Positions 36,855 through 45,616 are shown, numbered from the stretch's first letter. The stretch: 64,000 bases of DNA from Christiangramia sabulilitoris (GCF_007050985.1 NZ_VHSF01000003.1:531500-595499); one strand, 5' to 3'. The notes: a model not told the origin generated them from the letters alone. Program-made: numbers and translations.

Positions 36855-37763
36855 TTAGTTAATAGTTCTTTTAGGCCCTAGATTAAAATTTCTTGAAATC
36901 ATGAAGCCAAATCTAACTCCACCATCTGTCCAGGATTTAGTCGTATTAGGGATAAAATTATTAGCAATAATCGCCTGCGAATTTTGGAAATTTAATGCAA
37001 ATACGTGACCTCCCGTTTCTATCTCAACGCCAACACCAAAAGGATTATAGTAATCGATACCCAGGTCGTCTGGCCTGCTTAGACCATTAACAATGGTATA
37101 ATCGGCAATAATTGATATTCTCTTAAGTATCTTTACCCTTGCCCCGAATCCAAGCGAAAAAAGATTATCTGAATCTTCAAAATCCTGAACCTGTGCTTCT
37201 GGCCTAATCAGGTATCCGGGATTAATCATAACAGATACACCGGGACTGAATTTTCTGGCTATGATCACCTGCAGGAAATGGGAAATTCGGTCTAATTCTT
37301 TATCGAATTCGTTGCTTGAAAAAGGCTCCCTGGTTATCCAGCTGCTTTGTCCAAAGAGTGTGACAGACAAAGGCATACCTTCCTCTTCCTGCCAGAGTAG
37401 CCTGTATTTTACCAGACCACTATAGGATTCATTAAATTTGCTTCTACCAATCCCCACGGTTAAGGCATCTGTTATCCCATAGTCAAAACCGAGGTACAGA
37501 TCTGTTGCAACATCAAGACCGAATAGGGTATTTGAGCCTCCAAATTCACCACCGATATCTCCAAACCTGTGACCTACCCAAAAAGCTAGGTTTCTGGCTT
37601 TCTGGGTTTCGTTGGTTTGCAGCAATACCAGCCTTGGACTCTTAAAGGTAGCTATGGTCCTGAAGTCTTTTTCTTCATTAAGAGTAGCCATCAAACTATC
37701 CACATCCTGGGCATACAAACCAGAACAGGATAAAAGGAATACCAGCAAATAAATTTTTTTCAT
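36855..37763 (-). CDS. DUF5777 family outer-membrane beta-barrel protein
   Basis: The 302-residue protein has a signal peptide MKKIYLLVFLLSCSGLYAQ. Upstream frame to 37826 is open, but 37763 is where the signal begins. The body shows barrel-like alternation and family segments FKSPRLVLLQTNET, FWVGHRFGDIGGEFGG, GFDYGITDALTVGIGRSKF and WTDGGVRFGFMISRNF. DUF5777 proteins occur with YceI and Rieske genes in Bacteroidota; function is unknown. The start overlaps the YceI stop (ATGA), so translation is coupled. Confidence 0.85.
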   Translation of the reverse strand: MKKIYLLVFLLSCSGLYAQDVDSLMATLNEEKDFRTIATFKSPRLVLLQTNETQKARNLAFWVGHRFGDIGGEFGGSNTLFGLDVATDLYLGFDYGITDALTVGIGRSKFNESYSGLVKYRLLWQEEEGMPLSVTLFGQSSWITREPFSSNEFDKELDRISHFLQVIIARKFSPGVSVMINPGYLIRPEAQVQDFEDSDNLFSLGFGARVKILKRISIIADYTIVNGLSRPDDLGIDYYNPFGVGVEIETGGHVFALNFQNSQAIIANNFIPNTTKSWTDGGVRFGFMISRNFNLGPKRTIN

Positions 37764-38317
37764 GGTTTGATAATTTGATAATTGGCATTTACGGTGACCT
37801 CTATCACCTCTGCTATATTCTCCCAAAGTAATTTTGGGATCCTGATCTTATGATCCTTACAAGCGACTTCAAATTTTGAATTAAGTCTCAACTGTTCTCC
37901 ATCTTTAGAAATCTGAATTACCACGGGTATCTCTCTTTCCCGAGTTACCCCGTGAATTGTAAGATCTCCTTTAATGATCAATTCCTGAGAATTTGACGAG
38001 CGGGAATCAAAACCTCCTGAGATCTGCCCCTTAAAGATCGCGTCTGGAAATTTTTCACTTTCCATATAGTTTTCATTGAAATGCTCCTGCATAAGAGCTT
38101 TTTCGAATTTGAATGACCTTAGCTTAACCTTGAAGGAAATGGCCCCGTTATCTATATTTAACACCGAAACTCCATCGTTGGAAACAGCTTCAATATCTTC
38201 TACTGGTGCTGAAGAAAAAAAAGTTATTTCGGCATTGGTTGTTTGATAGAATTGAGCTTTTGCCGGAGCAAAACTCCCGATGAGGATGGACAATATTAGA
38301 AGTGGCAAGAGACGCAT
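37760..38317 (-). CDS. YceI-family periplasmic lipid-binding protein
   Basis: The 185-residue protein has a signal peptide (APAKAQ) and a lipocalin-like YceI domain with VSVLNIDNGAISFKVKLRSF, MQEHFNENYMESEKFPDA and GDLTIHGVTREREIPV. YceI proteins bind polyisoprenoid or amide lipids. First gene of the YceI-DUF5777-Rieske operon; it could deliver an isoprenoid/quinone-like ligand. Confidence 0.93.
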   Translation of the reverse strand: MRLLPLLILSILIGSFAPAKAQFYQTTNAEITFFSSAPVEDIEAVSNDGVSVLNIDNGAISFKVKLRSFKFEKALMQEHFNENYMESEKFPDAIFKGQISGGFDSRSSNSQELIIKGDLTIHGVTREREIPVVIQISKDGEQLRLNSKFEVACKDHKIRIPKLLWENIAEVIEVTVNANYQIIKP

Positions 38318-38332
38318 TTCAAATATTTACGA

Positions 38333-38365
38333 AATAAAAAAGGGTATAGTTTTGCACTATACCCT
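38333..38365 (-). terminator. Terminator after the flavin monooxygenase gene
   Basis: Perfect ten-base-pair stem AGGGTATAGT / ACTATACCCT with a five-base loop. The T-run is on the minus strand, so it ends the gene at 38419. Confidence 0.85.
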
Positions 38366-38418
38366 AATAAATTTATGTATTATTTGTTAATAAACGAATT
38401 ATTCCTCGGCTAAATCAT

Positions 38419-39465
38419 TTATCCGCCTGCATTGTCCTGAATATAATCTGACAAATATTTAGCATCTTTCTTTATTCCTCCTAAGGTTGCAGATCCTCTG
38501 GTATGTAACCACGGCAAGCCAATAAAATAAAGCCCTTCAATATTACTAACACCACGGTAATGCTCGGGATAACCATTCTTGGCCAGCTCCAGGCCTTCAA
38601 TCCAGCTGAAATTTGGCCGGTAACCGGTAGCCCAGATAATATTCTTCAGATCCTTTATTTTTTTCTTTTCGGTTTGGATCAACTCCCCTTCAGCATCTTT
38701 GGTTTTGCCAACCGGCTCCACATTATCTCTCTCGAGAATTTCTTTTACCGGCGTTCCAATAACCGGCTGCCTGGATTTGGAAATTTTTTTCCCCAGCCAG
38801 GTATCCCGGCTAAAACTTAAGAATCCAGATTTAGTGAACCACCACCATAAGGTCTTTCCCAGTATCTCCTGCGGAAGAACTTTTACATCTGTAGTCCCGG
38901 AGAAATAAACGCCCCGATCATCCTGGGAAACCTCATCCAGGATCTGGAATCCGCTGTCTCCTGCTCCCACTACCATGGCTTTACCTTCTTGCAGCTGCTC
39001 TGGATTTTTATAATAGTTACTGTGTATCTGAAAAATATCCTCGTCTATCTTTTTGGAAAAGGGCGGCGTATAGGGAATATGGAAAGGCCCGGTTGCAATC
39101 ACCACGTTCCTGGCTTCAAGATCTCCCTGCGGACATTTGAGAATAAAATGTCCTGACTCCTTTGATATATTTTCTATAAAAGTGTTGAGCTTGATTGGAA
39201 AATCGAATTCTTCAACGTAGTCTTTAAAATATTTCGCCACCTCGGTTTTTGAAGGATAGTGTCCTTTTTCTGCCGGAAATTCCATCCCTGGCATATTATT
39301 AAATTCCGAAGGAGTGAATAAAGTAAGAGAATCCCATCGATTTAGCCAGGATGCACCAATTTCAGACTCTTTATCTACGACCAGGAAATTCTTTCCCTGT
39401 TCTTTAAGATAGTAAGCCATGGCCAAACCGGCCTGGGCAGCACCAACTACAATAAAATCCAACAT
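38419..39465 (-). CDS. Flavin-containing monooxygenase-like FAD/NAD(P) oxidoreductase
   Basis: The 348-residue protein has an FAD-binding Rossmann motif VVGAAQAGLAMAYYL (a GxAxxG variant), GASWLNRWDSLTLFTPSEFN, a second nucleotide-binding motif VVGAGDSGFQILDE and the ATGYRPN motif near the C-terminus, as in YhhF/flavin-containing monooxygenases and thioredoxin-reductase relatives. The open frame starts at 39483, but the -7 box at 39481-39488 overlaps that position, so Met at 39465 is the likely start. Substrate is unknown. Confidence 0.9.
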   Translation of the reverse strand: MLDFIVVGAAQAGLAMAYYLKEQGKNFLVVDKESEIGASWLNRWDSLTLFTPSEFNNMPGMEFPAEKGHYPSKTEVAKYFKDYVEEFDFPIKLNTFIENISKESGHFILKCPQGDLEARNVVIATGPFHIPYTPPFSKKIDEDIFQIHSNYYKNPEQLQEGKAMVVGAGDSGFQILDEVSQDDRGVYFSGTTDVKVLPQEILGKTLWWWFTKSGFLSFSRDTWLGKKISKSRQPVIGTPVKEILERDNVEPVGKTKDAEGELIQTEKKKIKDLKNIIWATGYRPNFSWIEGLELAKNGYPEHYRGVSNIEGLYFIGLPWLHTRGSATLGGIKKDAKYLSDYIQDNAGG

Positions 39466-39480
39466 TCCTTTTCTTTTTTG

Positions 39481-39488
39481 CAAAAGTA
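39481..39488 (-). promoter_or_regulatory. Bacteroidota -7 box (TACTTTTG) for the monooxygenase gene
   Basis: Exact TAnnTTTG on the minus strand, about 15 bp before the ATG at 39465. It decides between the two possible starts. Confidence 0.55.
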
Positions 39489-39518
39489 AGGCTATTTAAA
39501 GGTTTCTGAAAATGGCTG

Positions 39519-40016
39519 CTAAAAGAAGAAATCTTTATAAATCCAGAATTTATATATGAAGAGCAAAAGAAATGCAAAGGCCACTAAGAACTCCATAAAA
39601 CTGGAAGCCAGTAAGCCTACAAATGAACCAAAGGCAGCTTTGCCGGCTGTTTTAGAATCACTTTTATTCAGGATCTCTCCTATGAATGCTCCAATGAAAG
39701 GAAAGATTAGAATAGCAAACGGAATTGGTGCAAAAATCCCAATGATCAAACCAATGGTAGCGCCAATCATTCCTTTTCTGCTACCTCCAAATTTTTTGGT
39801 CCCCATAGCCGGGATTACCAGGTTCAGAATATAGATCAATAGAGCCACAGCCAGGGTTATACCCAGAAACCAGTAATCTATCTCAATTCCCGGGATTAAG
39901 TAAAGAATCAACAAACCCACCCAGCTTAATGGAACTCCCGGCAACACCGGCAGGAAACTTCCCAGCAGTCCCAGGATCATAAATATGCCCGCAATTATTA
40001 ATAATATTAATTCCAT
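39519..40016 (-). CDS. DUF456 membrane protein
   Basis: The 165-residue protein has about five helices and the DUF456 signatures GLLGSFLPVLPGVPLSWVGL and GTKKFGGSRKGMIGATIGLI, followed by glycine-zipper-like segments (GAFIGEIL, GKAAFGSFVGLLAS). The function in the inner membrane is unknown. Confidence 0.9.
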   Translation of the reverse strand: MELILLIIAGIFMILGLLGSFLPVLPGVPLSWVGLLILYLIPGIEIDYWFLGITLAVALLIYILNLVIPAMGTKKFGGSRKGMIGATIGLIIGIFAPIPFAILIFPFIGAFIGEILNKSDSKTAGKAAFGSFVGLLASSFMEFLVAFAFLLLFIYKFWIYKDFFF

Positions 40017-40124
40017 TTTTTGATTTTGAATGGACGAATATAATCAACTTCAGAAAATTTTTGAACTAAAGAATTAGTTAAAACTAAATTATTAGTTTAT
40101 ATTAGCAGAACCAAATTCATACAA

Positions 40125-40490
40125 ATGAAACAACTCACCAAAGCAGAAGAAGAGATCATGCAGATCTTATGGGAGCTTAAAGAAGCTAATGTTGCCGGAA
40201 TTATAGAGAATATGCCTGAGCCAAAACCTGCTTACAACACGGTTTCTACCATTGTGAGGATCCTGGAGAGCAAGGGTTTTGTAGATCATCGCCAGAAGGG
40301 AAAGGGATATATCTATTTTCCTAAACTTGAAAAAGAGACTTACAGCAACCAAAGCATCAATCAGCTTATGAATAACTATTTCAATGGATCTTTTAAAAGC
40401 ATGGTAAGTTTTTTCATGAAGAAAAATGACCTCAGCACAAGTGAGCTGGAAAGCATTATGAAAGAAATTAACAAAAACGAAAAGTCATGA
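40125..40490 (+). CDS. BlaI/MecI/CopY-family transcriptional repressor
   Basis: The 121-residue winged-helix protein has LTKAEEEIMQILWELKEAN and AYNTVSTIVRILESKGFVDHRQ, the BlaI DNA-binding signature. In beta-lactamase systems this repressor is cleaved by a BlaR1-type membrane metallopeptidase. The next gene, overlapping by 4 bp, encodes exactly such a protein (M56). The pair probably regulates its own operon, perhaps in response to cell-envelope signals. No beta-lactamase gene is nearby. Confidence 0.95.
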   Translation: MKQLTKAEEEIMQILWELKEANVAGIIENMPEPKPAYNTVSTIVRILESKGFVDHRQKGKGYIYFPKLEKETYSNQSINQLMNNYFNGSFKSMVSFFMKKNDLSTSELESIMKEINKNEKS

Positions 40491-41830
40491 TCCATTATAT
40501 ACTGCAGGTTTTGTTTTTCCAGCTTTTGTTCTTGCTGGTTTACGATCTCTTTCTGAAAAAAGAAACATATTTTAATTACAACCGGCTTTACTTACTGGCT
40601 ACTCCAGTTCTGGCATTATTCATCCCTTTCCTGAAAATGGAATTTCTGGCAGAAGCCATACCCCAGAACACCGGTATCTTGTTACCTGAAGTATTTTTAG
40701 GAAAAAAACCTTCTTCTGAAATTGGCACTCAGGCAGCTATGCAAATAAACTCCGGATTGGAGATAAACTGGTGGTATCTTAGCTACTTCGCTGGATTTGC
40801 CGTGAATTGTTTCCTTTTTCTGAAAAAATATCAAAGCCTTAACCGGCTATTCCGATTCAGAAAAATTACCGAAGAGAAGGATTTTAAGATCATCGAAGTA
40901 CCAAATTCGAATATAGCCTGTACTTTTTTAAATACTATTTTCCTGGGAGATCAGCTATCAGAAATTGAAAGATCCCAGATTCTTTCTCATGAAGTGGTAC
41001 ATGTAAAACAAAAACACAGCCTGGATCTGCTATTCTTTGAGATGATGAGAATTGTTTTCTGGTTTAATCCACTTATCTACATCTACCAGGCGCGCATTGC
41101 CGGACTACATGAATTCATTGCAGATGATGAAGTAATAAAGACCACCGACAGGCAATCATATTATCAACAGTTGCTTAATACCGCCTTCAACACTCAGAAT
41201 ATTTCATTTACAAATCAATTTTATAGCCATTCATTAATCAAAAAACGAATACTTATGTCACAGAAAAATAAATCATCCCAGTTATCAAAATTCAAATTTT
41301 TATTGCTTGTTCCTGCCATACTGGTTATGCTGACTTATGTTGCATGCTCAGATTCCCAGCAAGCAGATTCTGAAGAAGAAACTATTCACGAAACCACAAA
41401 TGAAAACAGTGAAGACCTGGATCAAACCTTGAACGAGTTGAAAAAAATAAATGAAGAACAGGAAAAAAGTCAACAATATGCGTATGCAGAAATAGATAAA
41501 GCTCCTGCTTTTACAGGATGTGAAAATTTAAATGGAGATGCCAGGAGAAATTGTACAACGAGAAAGATTTCTGCCTACGTAGGCGAAAATTTCGATTCTT
41601 CTTTAGGAAAAAAAGCTGGTTTAACGGGTACCAACCGAGTGATCGTAGAATTTAAAATCGATGAGAAAGGTAATATTGTGGATGTAACTTCAAAGGCTGC
41701 CCATACAAGCCTGGAGGAAGAAGCAAAAAGAGTAATTTCAAGTTTACCGCAAATGCAACCCGGAATTCACAATGGCAATCCGGTTAGTGTGAAGTATGCA
41801 CTGCCCATAGTTTTTAAAATAGATGAATAA
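40487..41830 (+). CDS. M56 family (BlaR1-like) membrane metallopeptidase with TonB C-terminal domain
   Basis: The 447-residue protein has three N-terminal helices (residues 5-22, 37-55, 95-112), the zinc motif HEVVH (168-172) in ILSHEVVHVKQKHSLD, the conserved NPLIYIYQARIAGLHEFIAD block, a fourth helix (about 275-293) and a periplasmic region with a TonB-C-like domain (residues about 325-447). In BlaR1 the equivalent C-terminus is a penicillin sensor; here it is TonB-like, a typical Bacteroidota variant. It may cleave the overlapping BlaI repressor when an envelope signal is sensed. Confidence 0.92.
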   Translation: MIHYILQVLFFQLLFLLVYDLFLKKETYFNYNRLYLLATPVLALFIPFLKMEFLAEAIPQNTGILLPEVFLGKKPSSEIGTQAAMQINSGLEINWWYLSYFAGFAVNCFLFLKKYQSLNRLFRFRKITEEKDFKIIEVPNSNIACTFLNTIFLGDQLSEIERSQILSHEVVHVKQKHSLDLLFFEMMRIVFWFNPLIYIYQARIAGLHEFIADDEVIKTTDRQSYYQQLLNTAFNTQNISFTNQFYSHSLIKKRILMSQKNKSSQLSKFKFLLLVPAILVMLTYVACSDSQQADSEEETIHETTNENSEDLDQTLNELKKINEEQEKSQQYAYAEIDKAPAFTGCENLNGDARRNCTTRKISAYVGENFDSSLGKKAGLTGTNRVIVEFKIDEKGNIVDVTSKAAHTSLEEEAKRVISSLPQMQPGIHNGNPVSVKYALPIVFKIDE

Positions 41831-42067
41831 ATTTCACCTGCGTATAGAAAATAAAAACGGATTCATGACTAAGACATAGTAATGAGATCTATTGAAGCGT
41901 ATTATTCGGTAAGTCTATTCTAATGACCAAACTGGAAATTATGATTACCAAAAACAAAATTTGAGAAATTTCAAAACCAAATAAAGATCACCTCCAACTC
42001 GTGGTTCTGAAAATAAATAATAAAGCCCCTAAGGATTCTTTATCCAGACAGGATTAATCAAAAGTTT

Positions 42068-43234
42068 ATGCTACGACCTAAGAAAAAAGTCATGCCTGGC
42101 TACCTACTATTTATAATACTATTGCAGGTAACCATCTCAAAAGCTCAGCCAGAAAGTACTAAAATTGCCGATAGCCTCGCGGCCGTAGGAAGACACAATA
42201 CAGCAATCGAAATGTTACAACAGGAAAATCCTAAATCTGTCTCTATCCTGCTCAAATTGGCTAAATTTCAACAGGCTGCAGGCAAGACAGAAGATGCCCT
42301 ACTAAATTACCGCAAGGTGCTGGTCGAAAATCCCGATCGTATTCTAACTGTCCTTGATTATGGCGAATTACTTCTTGAGTCTGGAAAACTTGAACAGGCA
42401 GATAGTATTTTCAACAATCTAACCAAAGAATATCCAACTAATGCTGGTTTTACTTACAGATTAGGCCTTACCAGAGAAAAAAGAAAAGACAGCACTGCCA
42501 TGGAGCTATTCTTTAAAACCATACAATTGGATTCTACCCATCAGGGAGCGTTATATAAAACAGCAAAACATCAGTTGAAAACGGGAAAATCCAACAATGC
42601 TATTTCTTTATGTAAAACAGGTTTAAATGTACGTCCCAACAACGTCTCTTTACTTTCAATTCTGGGACAGGCCTATTTTTCTAACTTACAATTTGGGAAA
42701 GCAATTAAACCTTTCAGGCAACTCATAGATATGGGGGAAAGTTCAGAATTCATTCTGGAAAAACTAGCGATTTCTTATCGCCAGACTTCCCAAGTTGATA
42801 AAGCTATTAAAACTTATAAGATGATTTTGGATATCAATGATGCAAATAGTGCAGTTCATTCCAACCTTGGCGTAATCTATTTAAACAAAAATGAAATCAG
42901 AAAAGCACAGCAACATTTTACCATGGCACTTCTTATTAAAAAGCAACCTGTAGATCGCGAATATCTTAATCTTGGTCTTACCTATAAAAGACAGGAGGAT
43001 TATAGAAGCGCATACCTTAGCTTTACCAGGGCCCTGGAAGAGAATCCGGAAAACGAACGGGCGCTATTGGAACAGGCCATTGCCGCTGATGCTCATTTTG
43101 AGGATAAAGAGGAGATTTTAAAGTTATATCAGAATTACCTGAATAATTACCATGAGGAAGGCAGAAAAGATATGCTTTCGCTTGCCGAATACAGAATTAG
43201 TGAATTGAAAAAGGAAATACATATGGCCGAATGA
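42068..43234 (+). CDS. Exported TPR-repeat protein
   Basis: The 388-residue protein has an N-terminal signal peptide (residues 9-27, ending SKAQ) and at least seven tetratricopeptide repeats, e.g. ALLNYRKVLVENPDRI, AIKTYKMILDINDANS and AYLSFTRALEENPENE. TPR domains mediate protein-protein contacts. It follows the BlaI/M56 pair by 237 bp and precedes a TonB-C-like lipoprotein by 60 bp. It may be a scaffold in the same envelope process, but this is only inferred. Met at 42092 is an alternative start. Confidence 0.85.
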   Translation: MLRPKKKVMPGYLLFIILLQVTISKAQPESTKIADSLAAVGRHNTAIEMLQQENPKSVSILLKLAKFQQAAGKTEDALLNYRKVLVENPDRILTVLDYGELLLESGKLEQADSIFNNLTKEYPTNAGFTYRLGLTREKRKDSTAMELFFKTIQLDSTHQGALYKTAKHQLKTGKSNNAISLCKTGLNVRPNNVSLLSILGQAYFSNLQFGKAIKPFRQLIDMGESSEFILEKLAISYRQTSQVDKAIKTYKMILDINDANSAVHSNLGVIYLNKNEIRKAQQHFTMALLIKKQPVDREYLNLGLTYKRQEDYRSAYLSFTRALEENPENERALLEQAIAADAHFEDKEEILKLYQNYLNNYHEEGRKDMLSLAEYRISELKKEIHMAE

Positions 43235-43294
43235 CATATTTTTTTCCTAAGCTCCTATATTTCACTATTTTTGAAATCCGAAAGCGGATTGCCA

Positions 43295-43768
43295 ATGAAA
43301 AAAGTTCTACTTTTTGTATTTACTTTAATACTTACCTCCTGCAATTTTGAAACTAAAAAGATCTCTGCAGAAGATGTTTTTAAGGAGGAATCGCGGTCTT
43401 TGAATTGGAAAGAAGTTGATGAATATCCTGCGTTCGAAGACTGCCAGCAAAAATCGGGGCTCAAGGCTGCTAAAATTTGTTTTGAACGCCAGGTAGCCAC
43501 AACAATTTATTCCTTTCTGGCTAGTCAGCAACCCGTCGTTACCGAAAGCATTAATGATACTATCATTCTATACCTCGAGATCACAAAAGAAGGGAAACCT
43601 CAGATAGATTCAGTTTTAATAGATTCCACCGTAACCAGGCAGCTTCCAGACATAGAACTATGGTTAAGACAAAGCATAGATTCACTTCCAAAGATCTATC
43701 CTGCAAGTAAACGCGGCATCCCGGTTTCAACCATGTTTAAAATGCCCGTAGTAGTAAAGGCTGAATAA
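43295..43768 (+). CDS. Small lipoprotein with TonB-C-like domain
   Basis: The 157-residue product has a lipobox ending LTSC (Cys16); the frame opens eight codons earlier, but the signal starts at 43295. The mature part reads DEYPAFEDC, ARQ/CFERQVATTIYSFL, ILYLEITKEGKPQIDSV and FKMPVVVKAE. The same order is seen in the C-terminal domain of the M56 protein 2 kb upstream (APAFTGCEN, CTTRKISAYVGENF, VEFKIDEKGNIVDV, ALPIVFKIDE). It therefore looks like a stand-alone, diverged paralogue of that sensor domain. Confidence 0.8.
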   Translation: MKKVLLFVFTLILTSCNFETKKISAEDVFKEESRSLNWKEVDEYPAFEDCQQKSGLKAAKICFERQVATTIYSFLASQQPVVTESINDTIILYLEITKEGKPQIDSVLIDSTVTRQLPDIELWLRQSIDSLPKIYPASKRGIPVSTMFKMPVVVKAE

Positions 43769-43820
43769 ACCGAAGTTCGAATTTAGAAGGAAGAAGTTGG
43801 AATATAAAGAGATTTGGAAA

Positions 43821-43890
43821 CGTCACCCTGAACTTGTTTCAGGGTCTCAAAAAGATGCTGAAACTTCCGAAGCATCGGGATAGCATGACG
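43821..43890 (+). repeat. Palindromic repeat, complete ORF-less copy (70 bp)
   Basis: Starts CGTCACCCTGAACTTG, ends AGCATGACG. Left hairpin CCCTGAA-CTTGT-TTCAGGG, right hairpin GATGCTG...AGCAT with an inner CCGAAGCATCGG palindrome. Reference copy of the family. Confidence 0.88.
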
Positions 43891-43911
43891 AAGTCCCAAC
43901 TATTGGATTTT

Positions 43912-43946
43912 TTCATTTCGAACAAAGAGAAATCTCATTCTCAATT
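43912..43946 (+). repeat. Tail module following the repeat, first copy
   Basis: Matches the segment at 44366-44402 (TCATTTC...AATCTCATTCTCAATT). It covers the stop codon of the YciI-like gene. Confidence 0.7.
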
Positions 43947-44231
43947 CTGAATGTTACTACCTACCACGGCGTTCCATTTTCTAACGGTCCATTCCTTGAT
44001 CAAACCGTTTTTCACATAAGGATCATTCTTTGCAAAAGCAGTTGCCGCATCCTCATTTTCGCTGCGAAAGATCAGGTATGCCTCATCTGCCGGTTCATCA
44101 AGTGCTCCACCCAGAACAAGCTCACCTTTCCCGGCAGCTTCTTGGGCCATCTCCAGATGTTCAGCTCTATACTGACCTCGGTCTTGAAGATAATTATCGG
44201 CTAGTTTGTAATTAAGTATGTAGTAATTCAT
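43941..44231 (-). CDS. YciI-like (YCII-related domain) protein
   Basis: The 96-residue protein has the dimeric ferredoxin-like YCII pattern: YYILNYKLADNYL, RAEHLEMAQEAAGKGELVLGGAL and AYLIFRSENEDAATAFAKNDPYVKNGL, the last with the conserved DPY. The His25 and the Asp of NDP are the usual active-site candidates, but enzymatic function is unknown. The gene is flanked on both sides by copies of the palindromic repeat and its stop lies within the repeat tail. Confidence 0.92.
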   Translation of the reverse strand: MNYYILNYKLADNYLQDRGQYRAEHLEMAQEAAGKGELVLGGALDEPADEAYLIFRSENEDAATAFAKNDPYVKNGLIKEWTVRKWNAVVGSNIQN

Positions 44232-44265
44232 AATTAAAATTTTTAAGTTTCTTCTATTAAGCTGA

Positions 44266-44348
44266 CGTCACATAGTCCTGATTCCTCGGGAGTTTAATTG
44301 TTTTTGGTTGAGATGCTGAAACTCCCGAAGCATCGGGACAGCATGACG
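44266..44348 (+). repeat. Palindromic repeat, degenerate left arm, intact right arm
   Basis: CGTCA at 44266 and TGACG at 44344-44348. The right arm GATGCTGAAACTCCCGAAG...CAGCATGACG is intact; the left arm has decayed (CTCGGGAGTTT remains). Confidence 0.75.
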
Positions 44349-44365
44349 AAGTAATATTAATTTTA

Positions 44366-44402
44366 TCATTTCTAACGAAGTAAAGGAATCTCATTCTCAA
44401 TT
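44366..44402 (+). repeat. Tail module following the repeat, second copy
   Basis: Second copy of the module at 43912-43946; it overlaps the stop codon of the glycosyltransferase gene. Confidence 0.7.
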
Positions 44403-45546
44403 ACTTTTTAAACCTTCTCCCCTTCCAATCATAACCTCCAGATAGCGAAGCGACAGCCACATACACTGTAAAAAAAGGATAAACGATGCTGCACCAGAAA
44501 TAATGACGCATTAAGCTCTCCCGGTTCATGAATTTTGCGGCCTTGAAAATCAGGATAAAATCCACATTAAATTTGAGAAGAAACACCAACATTAAGTACC
44601 GGTAAGAGAATAGATCCAGAAAGGTTAAAACCATAAAAAAGATTAGAGAAAAATTCATTAGGAAAACAATAACACCGGTAAACTTTGCCAGTATACTGGT
44701 ATAGGAAGAAGTTTTTGCAGCCCAGCGTATCCGCTGGCTGATCAGGCTTCCAAGGCTCTCCTGATAATTGGTCAAAACACCGGCTTTCCTCGATTTTATA
44801 AAGAATAGCTTCTTACCCTGCCTACGGAATGTCTGCAATAAAAAAACGTCGTCTCCACTAGCAATCTCACTATTTTCAGTAAATCCGGCTTTCTGTAGGA
44901 AAGTTTCTTTTCTATAACAAAGATTAGCAGCATTACACATAAAGGCTTTATCGATCCCAAAAGCTCCAATAGTAGATGCCTGCAAACTCATAAAATCCAT
45001 CTCCTCAAAATTTTGAAAATATGGTCTTTTTTGAACGGTTCCGGAAGAAGCAAAACCAACCGGTGCTGCAATTAATTCAGGTTTTTCCAGCTGAATGACC
45101 TCATCAAAATAATGCAGCCAGTCTGCAGGTAATATACAATCAGCATCGGTGGTTGCGATGTAATCAAATCTGGAAACTTCAATAGCTGTAAGTATCGCGT
45201 CCTTTTTTGGGGAAGCACTTCTCCTTTTATTCTCCAGCAATTGAATATTAAGCTCCCGAAAGTCATGTTGAAAAATTTCTGCTAACTGTGAAGAATGGTC
45301 GGTCGACTTATCATTAACCAGTATGATCTCAAATTTTCTACCCGGATAATTCAGGCTGGTCAGAGAGTTAAAAAGCCGTGGCAGGTTATGGGCTTCATTG
45401 CGGTAAGGGATTATAATGGAAAATGTATTTTCCGCAGGCAGGCCTTTTAAATCAAAATCTGGCAAACGCTTCCACCCGTAAAGGAATGAAATAACAAGCC
45501 CCAGGTAGGCAGCTGTAATAAGTCCGAAAAAGATCAGTAAAAGCAT
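44401..45546 (-). CDS. Membrane-bound family 2 glycosyltransferase
   Basis: The 381-residue protein has an N-terminal helix, a GT-A catalytic domain (FSIIIPYRNEAHNLP, LVNDKSTDHSS, ATTDADCILP with the DxD motif, QRIRWAAK as the QxxRW motif) and three C-terminal helices (about 285-375). This is the architecture of processive or polyprenyl-linked GT2 enzymes acting at the cytoplasmic face of the inner membrane. Sugar and acceptor are not deducible. It is divergent from ruvC. Confidence 0.9.
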   Translation of the reverse strand: MLLLIFFGLITAAYLGLVISFLYGWKRLPDFDLKGLPAENTFSIIIPYRNEAHNLPRLFNSLTSLNYPGRKFEIILVNDKSTDHSSQLAEIFQHDFRELNIQLLENKRRSASPKKDAILTAIEVSRFDYIATTDADCILPADWLHYFDEVIQLEKPELIAAPVGFASSGTVQKRPYFQNFEEMDFMSLQASTIGAFGIDKAFMCNAANLCYRKETFLQKAGFTENSEIASGDDVFLLQTFRRQGKKLFFIKSRKAGVLTNYQESLGSLISQRIRWAAKTSSYTSILAKFTGVIVFLMNFSLIFFMVLTFLDLFSYRYLMLVFLLKFNVDFILIFKAAKFMNRESLMRHYFWCSIVYPFFTVYVAVASLSGGYDWKGRRFKK

Positions 45547-45556
45547 AACCGATTAG

Positions 45557-45590
45557 TTTGATGCTGCCAAAGCAGAATTGTTTAGCTTTG
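45557..45590 (+). promoter_or_regulatory. ruvC promoter
   Basis: TTTG at 45557-45560 and TAGCTTTG at 45583-45590 (exact TAnnTTTG), spaced 22 bp. The GTG start follows 27 bp later. Confidence 0.65.
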
Positions 45591-45616
45591 TGAATGTCCC
45601 AAATTAGGTAATTTTA

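Noticed and set aside
40125-41830. Beta-lactam resistance system
   Set aside because: BlaI and M56 genes are present, but there is no beta-lactamase or PBP gene nearby and the sensor domain is TonB-like.
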